Positions 17,138 through 30,100 of a DNA stretch of 64,000 bases are shown here, in pieces. The stretch lies in assembly GCA_014843695.1 (NCBI GenBank), contig CM026403.1, positions 10,905,611 to 10,969,610 on the forward strand. The letters are read 5' to 3'. Each line of letters starts with the position of its first letter. The first letter of the stretch is position 1. The translations under genes were made by a program, and so were the position numbers. The notes under the pieces are model-generated. The model saw only the letters and a list, made by a program, of their open reading frames with translations. It was not told where the DNA came from and made no database searches. The DNA comes from Archivesica marissinica. Its lineage: Eukaryota; Mollusca; Bivalvia; Venerida; Vesicomyidae.

Positions 17138-17369
17138 GTCTAGCCGTGTCACCACTTCCTTAGCCATGATTGATGGCGAGGAGGTGAGGAACAGAGTCTA
17201 GCCGTGTCACCACTTCCTTAGCCATGATTGATGACGAGGAGGTGAGGAACAATGTCTAGCCGTGTCACCACTTCCTTAGCCATGATTGATGACGAGGAGG
17301 TGAGGAACATAGTCTAGCCGTGTCACCACTTCCTTAGCCATGATTGATGAGGAGGAGTTGCCGAACAGA
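17138..17369. repeat. 58-bp repeat, 4 copies
   Basis: Copies start at 17138, 17196, 17254 and 17312. Each holds gtctagccgtgtcaccac, then cttccttagccatgattgat and gaggaggtgaggaac. The first three copies end in a good 5' splice-site match (gaggag|gtgagg), degraded in the fourth. The stretch before it is open in the frame that would enter kinase exon 1 in phase 0. I suspect it derives from the end of an upstream exon, but cannot show it. Confidence 0.9.
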
Positions 17370-17566
17370 GTATACACATATCATGTTGCTGCATCTCTAT
17401 ACCTAGAATGCATAAAAGACGTTATTTCGTACCTCATAGTTTATTTTGATGTAAATGATATGTGGAACTGAATGTCTTCCTGAAATCCATGGGACCGCCC
17501 GACATGTCACATAGACAATCCTCCAGTCATACAAAATAAATTAGAATTTTATTCATCTGTCTGGCC

Positions 17567-17998
17567 GTGTCCGACAAACTCTTGTAAAGTTTCATGACGA
17601 CCGGTGTCAGACAAATGTAAAGTTTCAATAAGACTGGTGTCAGACAAACTCTTGTAAAGTTTCATGAAGACCGGTGTAAGACAAACTCTTGTAAAGTTTC
17701 ATGAAGACCGGTGTCCGACAAACTCTTGTAAAGTTTCATGACGACCGGTGTCAGACAAATGTAAAGTTTCATGAAGACTGGTGTCAGACAAACTCTTGTA
17801 AAGTTTCATGAAGACCGGTGTAAGACAAACTCTTGTAAAGTTTCATGAAGACCGGTGTAAGACAAACTCTTGTAAAGTTTCATGAAGACCGGTGTAAGAC
17901 AAACTCTTGTAAAGTTTCATGAAGACCGGTGTAAGACAAACTCTTGTAAAGTTTCATGAAGACCGGTGTCAGACAAACGTAAAGTTTCATGAAGACTG
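17567..17998. repeat. 37-bp repeat, about 12 copies
   Basis: Unit reads gtgtcagacaaactcttg then taaagtttcatgaagaccg; two or three copies are about 6 bp shorter (lacking ctcttg). It ends about 20 bp before the acceptor of kinase exon 1. Confidence 0.95.
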
Positions 17999-18017
17999 AA
18001 ATTTGTATATATTGCAG

Positions 18018-18101
18018 ATTATTGACATCATAGCAAAGGGTGCCTACGGTAATGTGGTAAAGGTGAGGAGAGAAGATGATAAACAGTATTATGCAATGAA
18101 G
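18018..18101 (+). CDS. RSKR: Kinase exon 1 (of those seen): P-loop and ATP lysine
   Basis: 28 codons, phase 0 at both ends, between acceptor attgcag and donor gtaagt. It encodes [16 protein letters not shown] and ends in YYAMK. The glycine loop reads AKGAYGNV, with Ala in place of the first Gly, as I recall for vertebrate RSKR. The Lys at the exon end is the VAIK-type ATP-binding lysine. This is not the first exon of the gene, since it starts at an acceptor within the domain. Confidence 0.92.
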
Positions 18102-21100
18102 GTAAGTACGACCCTCTGTAAGCCTATGTTATAAATACTTTCATAATATTTTACTCTATTTCCCAATCTACCTCCCTTCTATCACACTCTCATACTCTCT
18201 CATTACCATATAGCGCTCAATCACACTCTATCACACTACATCACACTACACCACACTCTACCACACTCTACCACACTACATCACACTACATCACACTCTA
18301 CCACACTACATCACACTACACCACACTCTACCACACTACACCATACTCTACCACACTACATCACACTCTATCACACTACATCACACTACACCACACTCTA
18401 CCACACTCTACCACACTACATCACACTACATCACACTCTACCACACTACATCACACTACACCACACTCTACCACACTACACCATACTCTACCACACTACA
18501 TCACACTCTATCACACTACATCACACTACACCACACTCTACCACACTCTACCACACTACATCACACTACATCACACTACATCACACTCTACCACACTACA
18601 TCACACTACACCACACTCTACCACACTACACCATACTCTACCACACTACATCACACTCTATCACACTACATCACACTACACCACTCTCTACCACACTCTA
18701 CCACACTACATCCACTACATCACACTCTACCACACTACATCACACTACACCACACTCTACCACACTACACCATACTCTACCACACTCTACCACCTACATC
18801 ACCTCTACACACTACACCATACTCTACCACACTACATCACACTCTATCACACTACATCACACTCTACACCACACTACATCACACTACATCACACTCTACC
18901 ACACTACATCACACTACACCACACTCTACCACTACACCATACTCTACCACACTCTACCACACTATACACACTACATCACACTACATCACACTCTACCACC
19001 CACATACATCACACTACACCACACTCTACCACACACACCATACTCTACCACACTACACACATACTCTACCACACTCTACCACACTACATCACACTCTTAC
19101 ACTACACCCACACTACACCACCATTCTACCACACTCTACCACACTACATCACACTACTCACACTCAATCAGACTCTATCCAACACACTACATCACACTAC
19201 CACACTCTACACACACATCACACTACACCAACTACCACACTACATCACACTACACCACACTCTACCACACTACACCACACTACATCACACTACACTACAC
19301 TACATCACACTACACCACCTCTATCACACTACACCACACTCTATCACATACACTCACACTACACTACATCACACTACACCACCTCTATCACACTACACCA
19401 CACTCTATCACACTACATCACACTACACCACACTCTACCACCTACATCACACTACATCACACACACTACACTACATCACACTCTATCACACTACATAACA
19501 CTACACTACATCACACTACACTACATCACACTCAATCACACTCTATCACACTACACCACCACACTCTACCACACTCTATCACACTACATCACCCTCAATC
19601 ACACTCTATCACACACCACACTCTATCACACTACACCACACTCTATCACACTACACCACACTACACCACACTCTATCACACTACACCCACACTACATCAC
19701 ACTCTATCACCCTACATCACCACTACATCACACTACACCACACTACATCACACTACATCACACTACACCACACTACATCACACTCTATCACACTACACCA
19801 CACTACATCACACTACACCACACTACACCACACTACACCACACTATATCACACTACATCACACTACACCACACTACACCACACTACATCACACTACATCA
19901 CACTACACCACACTACATCACACTACACCACACTACAACACACTACATCACACTACACCACACTACACCACACTACACCACACTACATCACACTACACCA
20001 CACTACACCACACTACACCACACTACATCACACTACACCACACTACATCACACTACATCACACTACACCACACTACATCACACTACAACACACTACACCA
20101 CACTACATCACACTACACCACACTACATCACACTACATCACACTCTCTCGTCCTCTATCAGCAATCACACTCTCTCGCCCTCTATCAGCAATCACACTCT
20201 AGTACCTTCTATCACACTACATCACACTCTATCACCCTCTATCACACTACATCACAGTCTAGCGCCCTCTATCAGCAATCACACTCTCTCGCCTTCTATC
20301 AGCAATCACACTCTATCACACTCTAGCGCCCTCTATCAGCAATCACACTATATCGCATTCTATCACACTACATCACACTCTATCGCCTTCTATCACACTC
20401 TATCGCCCTCTATCACACTCTATCGCCCTCTATCACACTCTATCACACTCTATCACCCTCTATCACACTCTATCACCCTCTATCACACTCTATCACACTA
20501 CATCATACTCTATCGCCCTCTATCTCACTCTATCGCCTTGTATCATACTACATCACACTACATCACACTCTATCACACTACATCACACTCTATCACACTC
20601 TATCGCCTTCTATCACACTACATCACACTCTATCCCCCTCTATCAGCAATCATCAGCCTGCTTCTATTCATATGTTCTATTTAATGGTCATATTGTGTAT
20701 TGTAACCCTATTTTGTTGAAATATATTAAATAACACCGTTTAAGGACGCAATGTTTAAGGACGCAATCGTGTGTTTTCTCATTTCTCCCAAACATTCTGA
20801 CCTAGCATTACTGTGAAACACCAGTTGGCCGAATAGGAATTTTGTTGAGCGTAGTTGAAGAATACCCAGATGTGTCTTCATTGAGGGTTGTAGGAATTTG
20901 ACTAATGGTAGACAATATTCATGTTTGACAGGTGCTTGATAAGAAACAGATCATTGTGGAAAGTGCAATACAGCAATGCAAAGATGAAGCAGCCATCCAG
21001 GTTAGTGTAATCTTATGGTCACACAGTTTATCCAGTGCTTCAGCTCCATGTTGCAAGTCCTGATTCAGGTGCGAAAGGTCCAGAGTTTCAGCTGTAGCTG

Positions 21101-24100
21101 TTACGATTGTGCCCGTGGGCAAAGCTTTTAAATTCAACATTGCCTCTTCTCTCTCCCTTGTGGCGATGGATTCCATCAGGAATGAGGTCTCGAGCGTGAT
21201 ACATATAGGTCTCGAGCGTGATACATATAGGTCTCGAGCGTGATACATATAGGTCTCAAGCGTGATACATATAGGTCTCAAGCGTGATACATATAGGTCT
21301 CAAGCGTGATACATATAGGTCTCGAGCGTGATACATATAGGTCTCAAGCGTGATACATATAGGTCTCGAGCGTGATACATATAGGTCTCGAGCGTGATAC
21401 ATATAGGTCTCAAGCGTGATACATATAGGTCTCAAGCGTGATACATATAGGTCTCAAGCGTGATACATATAGGTCTCGAGCGTGATACATATAGGTCTCG
21501 AGCGTGATACATATAGGTCTCGAGCGTGATACATATAGGTCTCGAGCGTGATACATATAGGTCTCGAGCGTGATACATATAGGTCTCGAGCGTGATACAT
21601 ATAGGTCTCGAGCGTGATACATATAGTCTCGAGCGTGATACATATAGGTCTCAAGCGTGATACATATAGGTCTCGAGCGTGATACATATAGGTCTCAAGC
21701 GTGATACATATAGGTCTCGAGCGTGATACATATAGGTCTCGAGCGTGATACATATAGGTCTCGAGCGTGATACATATAGGTCTCGAGCGTGATACATATA
21801 GGTCTCGAGCGTGATACATATAGGTCTCGAGCGTGATACATATAGGTCTCGAGCGTGATACATATAGGTCTCGAGCGTGATACATATAGGTCTCGAGCGT
21901 GATACATATAGGTCTCGAGCGTGATACATATAGGTCTCGAGCGTGATACATATAGGTCTCGAGCGTGATACATATAGGTCTCAAGCGTGATTAATATTGT
22001 ATTATAGTTGTAGGAACTTGTTTTGCAATCGCAAAATGTTCACATTTGTGAGATGTTCCTGGTATATATTAGAGAAGTTCCTGGTATATGTTGGAGAAGT
22101 TCCTGGTATATGTTGGAGAGGTTCCTGGTATATGTTGGAGAGGTTCCTCGTATATGTTGGAGAAGTTCCTGGTATATGTTGGAGAGGTTCCTGGTATATA
22201 TTGGAGAAGTTCCTGGTATATGTTAGAGAAGTTCCTGGTATATGTTGGAGAAGTTCCTGGTATATGTTGGAGAAGTTCCTGGTATATATTGGAGAAGTTC
22301 CTGGTATATGTTAGAGAAGTTCCTAGTATATGTTGGAGAAGTTCCTGGTATATGTTGGAGAAGTTCCTGGTATATATTGGAGAAGTTCCTGGTATATGTT
22401 GGAGAAGTTCCTGGTATATGTTGGAGAAGTTCCTGGTATATGTTGGAGAAGTTCCTGGTATATGTTGGAGAAGTTTCTGGTATATGTTGGAGAAGTTCCT
22501 GATATATGTTGGAGAAGTGTGTGGTATATGTTGGAGAGGTTCCTGGTATATGTTGGAGAAGTTCCTGGTATATGTTGGAGAAGTTCCTGGTATATGTTGG
22601 AGAAGTTCCTGGTATATGTTGGAGAAGTTCCTGGTATATGTTGGAGAAGTTCCTGGTATATGTTGGAGAAGTTCCTGGTATATGTTGGAGAAGTTCCTGG
22701 TATATGTTGGAGAAGTTCCTGGTATATGTTGGAGAAGTTCCTGGTATATGTTGGAGAAGTTCCTGGTATATGTTGGAGAGGTTTCTGGTATATGTTGGAG
22801 AAGTTCCTGGTATATATTGGAGAAGTTCCTGGTATATGTTGGAGAAGTTCCTGGTATATGTTAGAGAAGTTCCTGGTATATATTGGAGAGGTTCCTGGTA
22901 TATATTAGAGAAGTTCCTGGTATATATTGGAGAAGTTCCTGGTATATGTTGGAGAAGTTCCTGGTATATATTGGAGAAGTTCCTGGTATATGTTGGAGAG
23001 GTTCCTGGTATATGTTGGAGAAGTTTATAGGCTGGAGTAATTGCTTGCTGTATATTCTCCGTATGAAAAACTTCTCTTATCACAAGTGAGCCAACACAGG
23101 ACCCTGGCGACCTCATATATTTAGTATAAACTTAGTATGAGCTTACTTATATTAATCACACTAGTTGGCGGGGATGAAAGCATATAGGTGGTCATTTGTG
23201 CAGGAGGAAACCAGAGTACTCGGATAAAACTCACCTGTCCAATCTGGCGACCGCAATACCATCTGACATACTTCCTAATCGGAGGATCAAAACCGGGTTG
23301 CATTGATGAGAAGCAAGTGTGCCTACCACTGTGCTAATCGGAGGATCAAACCCGGGTTGCATTGATGAGAAGCAAGCGTGCCTACCCTACCACTGTGCTA
23401 ATCGGAGGATCAAACCCGGGTTGCATTGATGAGAAGCAAGCGTGCCTACCACTGTGCTAATTGGAGGATCAAACCCGGGTTGCATTGATGAGAAGCAAGC
23501 GTGCCTACCACTGTGCTAATCGGAGGATCAAACCCGGGTTGCATTGATGAGAAGCAAGCGTACCTACCACTGTGCTAATCGGACATGTATTTCTCCAGAG
23601 TCTTCCTCTAACTTCAAATTCAAGAAAGCAAATAAAATTGTGTACACATTCTGGTTAATGAACATTTACTGAGTAAGCACTATAATATTGAAGTAGATAA
23701 TTATAAGGTTTATACTAGAGTGGAAAAAAGGGCAGAGTGGGTCAGAAATGGGGCAATGTGGGTCAGAAAGAGACAAGATGCATTTTGAGCTGCATAGGGG
23801 GTGGGTTTGGGAGGGTGTATTTGGGAGTTGCCCCCTAGCATTATTTTCTAACTTCCTGTGATTGACAGTTAATTATGCATGATCAAAGAGCCAGTAGGGC
23901 AGTATAGATCACAGTTAATTATGCATGATCAAAGGGGCAGTATAGATCACAGTTAATTATGCAAGATCAAAGGGGCAGTATAGATCACAGTTAATTATGC
24001 ATGATCAAAGAGCCAGTAGGGCAGTATAGATCACAGTTAATTATGCATGATCAAAGAGCCAGTAGGGCAGTATAGATCACAGTTAATTATGCATAATCAA

Positions 24101-27100
24101 AGAGCCAGTAGGGCAGTATAGATCGGTCCAAAGGGTAGACAAGTACTAGTTTATATAGATCTGCCCGCACGAAGGCACTCGCCTGTTAAGGTTTTTATAA
24201 ACAAAATTGCAAATGGTGTCAACGATTGGTTCCCATAATGATACGTCATTATTTTAATGTGAATTGGTCAAATTTCAATCTATAATTCTGCACGAGATAC
24301 CAGTCTATAATTCTGCACGAGATACCAGTCTATAATTCTGCACGAGATACCAGTCTATGATTCTGCATGATATACCAGTCTATGATTCTGCATGATATAC
24401 CAGTCTATGATTCTGCATGAGATACCAGTCTATGATTCTGCATGATATACCAGTCTATGATTCTGCATGAGATACCAGTCTATGATTCTGCATGATATAC
24501 CAGTCTATGATTCTGCATGATATACCAGTCTATGATTCTGCATGATATACCAGTCTATGATTCTGCATGATATACCAGTCTATGATTCTGCATGATATAC
24601 CAGTCTATGATTCTGCATGATATACCAGTCTATGATTCTGCATGATATACCAGTCTATGATACTGCATGAGATACCAGTCTATGATTCTGCATGATATAC
24701 CAGTCTATGATTCTGCATGAGATACCAGTCTATGATTATGCATGAGATACCAGTCTATGATTCTGCATGATATACCAGTCTATGATTCTGCATGAGATAC
24801 CAGTCTATGATTCTGCATGATATACCAGTCTATGATTCTGCATGAGATACCAGTCTATGATTCTGCATGAGATACCAGTCTATGATTCTGCATGATATAC
24901 CAGTCTATGAAACTGCATGATATACCAGTCTATGATTCTGCATGATATACCAGTCTATGATTCTGCATGAGATACCAGTCTATGATTCTGCATGAGATAC
25001 CAGTCTATGATTCTGCATGATATACCAGTCTATGATTCTGCATGATATACCAGTCTATGATTCTGCATCAGTTACCAGTCTATGATTCTGCATCAGTTAC
25101 CAGTCTATGATTCTGCATCAGTTACCAGTCTATGATTCTGCATGAGTTACCAGTCTATGATTCTGCATGAGTTACCAGTCTATGATTCTGCATGAGTTAC
25201 CAGTCTATGATTCTGCATGAGTTACCAGTCTATGATTCTGCATGAGATTACATAAGATTTATTTATATATTTTATTTTAGTCTATTCTCGGGGATCATCC
25301 ATTTGTCGTAAAATGTCATGAATACTGGCAGAGTAGAAAACATTTGTACATAGGTATGTATATTATACAATACAGCAAATTAAACCAATCAGATCATGTA
25401 TTATAAACATATTCATTTTCTTAATGGGAATAAAATAGTTGTAAAAAGTGTTTCTCCTCCTAAAATTTCAATTCTTGCATGAAATGTGATTATTATAATA
25501 AAGAAGGCATTTTAGATTTTTGGACTAAAGTTTTACCTGTAAATAATGTAAAGTTAATAGACATGTTAATGTATAAACATGTTCTATTATTAAGAAGTGA
25601 CATCATATTGTCTATAACTGTCAATTATTTGTTGTTCTGTAGACGCTTTTATCGTTAGAATGCATTCTGGTCTGTAATCAGTGGATTTGCTTCATTCTTT
25701 TATCGTTAGAATGCATTCTGGTCTGTAATCAGTGGATTTGCTTCATTCTTTCAGTTTTAGAATACATTCCGTTCGGTGACATGTTTACATTGTGGACGTT
25801 TCATGGGTTCTTTCCCGAAAAGATTGTCAAAATTTACATTTCGGAGCTGGCAATGGTTTTAGGTAAGCAGTCGCTAGTATGTAGTTATACCAATATACAG
25901 GTTGGATAAGTCACAGCTGTATAAATATACTGGTTGGATAAGTCACAGCTGTATAAATATACTGGTTGGATAAGTCACAGCTGTATAAATATACTGGTTG
26001 GATAAGTCACAGCTGTATAAATATACTGGTTGGATAAGTCACAGCTGTATAAATATACTGGTTGGATAAGTCACAGCTGTATAAATATACTGGTTGGATA
26101 AGTCACAGCTGTATAAATATACTGGTTGGATAAGTCACAGCTGTATAAATATACTGGTTGGATAAGTCACAGCTGTATAAATGTACTGGTTGGATAAGTC
26201 ACAGCTGTATAAATGTACTGGTTGGATAAGTCACAGCTATATAAATATACTGGTTGGATAAGTCACAGCTATATAAATGTACTGGTTGGATAAGTCACAG
26301 CTGTATAAATATACTGGTTTGATGATAAGTCATAGCTATATAAATATACTGGTTTGAAAAGTCACTGCTGTATAAATATACTGGTTTGATAAGTCACAGC
26401 TGTATAAATATACTGGTTTGATAAGTCACAGCTGCATAAATATACTGGTTTGATAAGTCACAGCTGTATAAATATACTGGTTTGATAAGTCACAGCTGCA
26501 TAAATGTACTGGTTTGATAAGTCACAGCTGCATAAATGTACTGGTTTGATAAGTCACAGCTGTATAAATATACTGGTTTGATAAGTCACGGCTGTATAAA
26601 TGTACTGGTCTGCCTTCTTCAACAATTGATATATAGACCAGCAACGTCCATTCTGTCAGTTTATTTTACTTTCTTCAACAATTGATATATAGACCAGCAA
26701 CGTCCATTCTGTCAGTTTATTTTACTTTCTTCAACAATTGATATATAGACCAGCAACGTCCATTCTGTCAGTTTATTTTACTTTCTTCAACAATTGATAT
26801 ATAGACCAGCAACGTCCATTCTGTCAGTTTATTTTACTTTCTTCAACAATTGATATATAGACCAGCAACGTCCATTCTGTCAGTTTATTTTACTTTCTTC
26901 AACAATTGATATATAGACCAGCAACGTCCATTCTGTCAGTTTATTTTACTTTCTTCAACAATTGATATATAGACCAGCAACGTCCATTCTGTCAGTTTAT
27001 TTTACTTTCTTCAACAATTGATATATAGACCAGCAACGTCCATTCTGTCAGTTTATTTTACTTTCTTCAACAATTGATATATAGACCAGCAACGTCCATT

Positions 27101-30100
27101 CTGTCAGTTTATTTTACTTTCTTCAAGATACATTATTTAATTTGTTTGATGTTTAGCTAAATTAATGTGTACAGTCATTTGAAATGATTTTAATGTGTTT
27201 TGTAGATTACTTGCACAAGTCAGGTGTTATCTATCGTGATATGAAGGTATGTTATATCAGTTTATTGTTATTTCCATTCATGAGTTATGCACAGATGTCA
27301 TCATCCTCATTCTATTGCAACTAGGAGCAACATATGCCCAAACCTTAGTCTCAATATTTGTAATACATTGTAGTATATATTTGTTTGAGTTGCACGTCTA
27401 GAGACTATTTCATCTTACAAGGAAATTGCTTCATCGTATTATAAATGTGTCGGTACTTCTGTGATGTTCACATCTAGAGAATGTATTATGAAATAGTGAT
27501 ACGGTGATGCACCGTCCATACTGAACTGTCCGATTAGCGCAGTGGGTAGCGCGCTCACTTCTCACCAATGCAACCCGGGTTTGATCCATGGACCGGGAAG
27601 TATGTGATATGGTACAGTGGTCGCCAGATCGGACAGGTGGGTTTTCTCCGGGTAATCCGGTTTCCTCCCACACGAATGACCACATATACGCTTTCATCCG
27701 CGCCAACGAGAGTGATTAATATAAGTTGTTAGAACTTGCTTCGCAATCGTTGTAAAATAAATAAAGTTTAAACTTTAAACATACTCGACTATAAGACACA
27801 TTTGTTACCACCAGATCATGGCCTTAGAGTGGCTTCCCGTCTTAGTGGCTTCCCGTCTTAGTGGCTTCCCGGCTTCCCATCTTAGTGGCTTCCCGTCTTA
27901 GTGGCTTCCCGTCTTAGTGGCTTCCCGTCTTAGTGGCTTCCCGTCTTAGTGGCTTCCCGTCTTAGTGGCTTCCCGTCTTAGTGGCTTCCCGTCTTAGTGG
28001 CTTCCCGTCTTAGTGGCTTCCCGTCTTAGTGGCTTCCCGTCTTAGTGGCTTCCTGTCTTAGTGGCTTCCCGTCTTAGTGGCTTCCCGTCTTAGTGGTTTC
28101 CTGTCTTAGTGGCTTCCCGTCTTAGTGGCTTCCCGTCTTAGTGGCTTCCCGTCTATAAGTAAACGCTAAAAATGTTTTTAAAATGTGTTATATGGTATCC
28201 ATAATTATGTTTTAGAAAAGTAAGCAAGCAAGCAAGCACCCCAACACTGAAGTTTCTTCAACTTGCACTGGACAACATGCAATTTATACATGGTCTGGTG
28301 TCCATTTTATCAACCCATCTTCTATACGAGTGCATGCCAAAACTCATAGATGTCATGACCAAAGTAGGGGGGGGGCCTTATAGGCAAACTCGCCTTATAG
28401 AGGAGTATGGAAGGGATATGGAATAATGACATAGCTATATGATGTTTGCTATATGATGTTTGCTATATGTTTGCTATATGATGTTTGCTATATGATGTTT
28501 GCTATATGATGTTTGCTATATGATGTTTGCTATATGATGTTTGTTATGTGTTTCAGATGGAGAATTTACTGTTTGATATGGAAGGTAAGTGTCTGTAGTG
28601 TCTCATAAATAACAACGCAACCTCTATAGTGGTTCCAGTTTTAATGCAACCTCTATAGTGGTTACAGTTTTAACACAACCTCTATAGTGGTTCCAGTTTT
28701 AACACAACCTCTATAGTGGTTCCAGTTTTAACACAACCTCTATAGTGGTTCCAGTTTTAACACAACCTCTATAGTGGTTCCAGTTTTAATGCAACCTCTA
28801 TAGTGGTTCCAGTTTTAATGCAACCTCTATAGTGGTTCCAGTTTTAATGCAACCTCTATAGTGGTTCCAGTTTTAATGCAACCTCTATAGTGGTTCCAGT
28901 TTTAACACAACCTCTATAGTGGTTCCAGTTTTAACACAACCTCTATAGTGGTTCCAGTTTTAACGCAACCTCTATAGTGGTTCCAGTTTTAACGCAACCT
29001 CTATAGTGGTTCCAGTTTTAACGCAACCTCTATAGTGGTTCCAGTTTTAACACAACCTCTATAGTGGTTCCAGTTTTAACACAACCTCTATAGTGGTTCC
29101 AGTTTTAACACAACCTCTATAGTGGTTCCAGTTTTAACGCAACCTCTATAGTGGTTCCAGTTTTAACGCAACCTCTATAGTGGTTCCAGTTTTAACACAA
29201 CCTCTATAGTGGTTCCAGTTTTAACGCAACCTCTATAGTCGTTCCAGTTTTAACACAACCTCTATAGTCGTTCCAGTTTTAACACAACCTCTATAGTCGT
29301 TCCAGTTTTAACGCAAATATTTTGTAGGGTTTATTCTAGAGTTGCCTAAATGGCATAGTGGGTCAGAAAAAAGACATGGTGCATTTTGAGTGGTGAATGG
29401 AGTAGGTGAAGGATGTGGAGTATTTGGGAGTTTTCTCCTAGAAAATGTTGCTAACTTAATGTGATTGACAGCTATTGTGCTTGCTCAAAGAGGCCGTAGG
29501 GCAGTACATATCGTCAAAAGGGCGGACGATTTCGAGCTTATTAAGGTCTGCCCACCAGAGGGCACTAACCTGTGGGGGCTTATAAAAAAAACAATATTTT
29601 TTTAAAAGGCTGGCAAAAGGGAGGGGCAGGGCGGCGCGCTACGGCATTCCGCTCTAGAAAAACCCTAGTTTTGTAATGTTTGAACTATTATGTGTCTATG
29701 TTGCAATACAGACTGTGTGACCATTGGGGTGATTATATGCGTCCCAGCTAGATAAGTTAATAGAGCATTTGCCCTGTAAGAGAAAGGTGACATGTTTGAG
29801 CCTGGCCGGGTTGGCTGCACATTTTTCTCACCTAGTAACATTTGGCACCCAATGAGAGATGACAGCGACTGATGTTTGTTATACTTAGAGATCATGTTTA
29901 TCTTATTCTCTAATCCTGGAATTCCAATTTAAAGGGGAAAGTATAAATCATTGCGAAACAAGCTTTAACAACTTATATTAATCACTCTTGTTGGCGTGGA
30001 TGAATGCGTATATGTGGTCATTCGTATGGGAGGGAACCGGAATACCCGGAGAAACCCCAACAGTCCGATATAACGACCACCGTACTGTCTCACATACATG

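Noticed and set aside
16124..17167. Minus-strand frame across the gap
   Set aside because: It is almost all N; only about ten codons are real and they are the 58-bp repeat.
27534..27590. tRNA gene at the SINE A head
   Set aside because: It has box A- and B-like sequence but is the head of a repeated SINE with body and tail.
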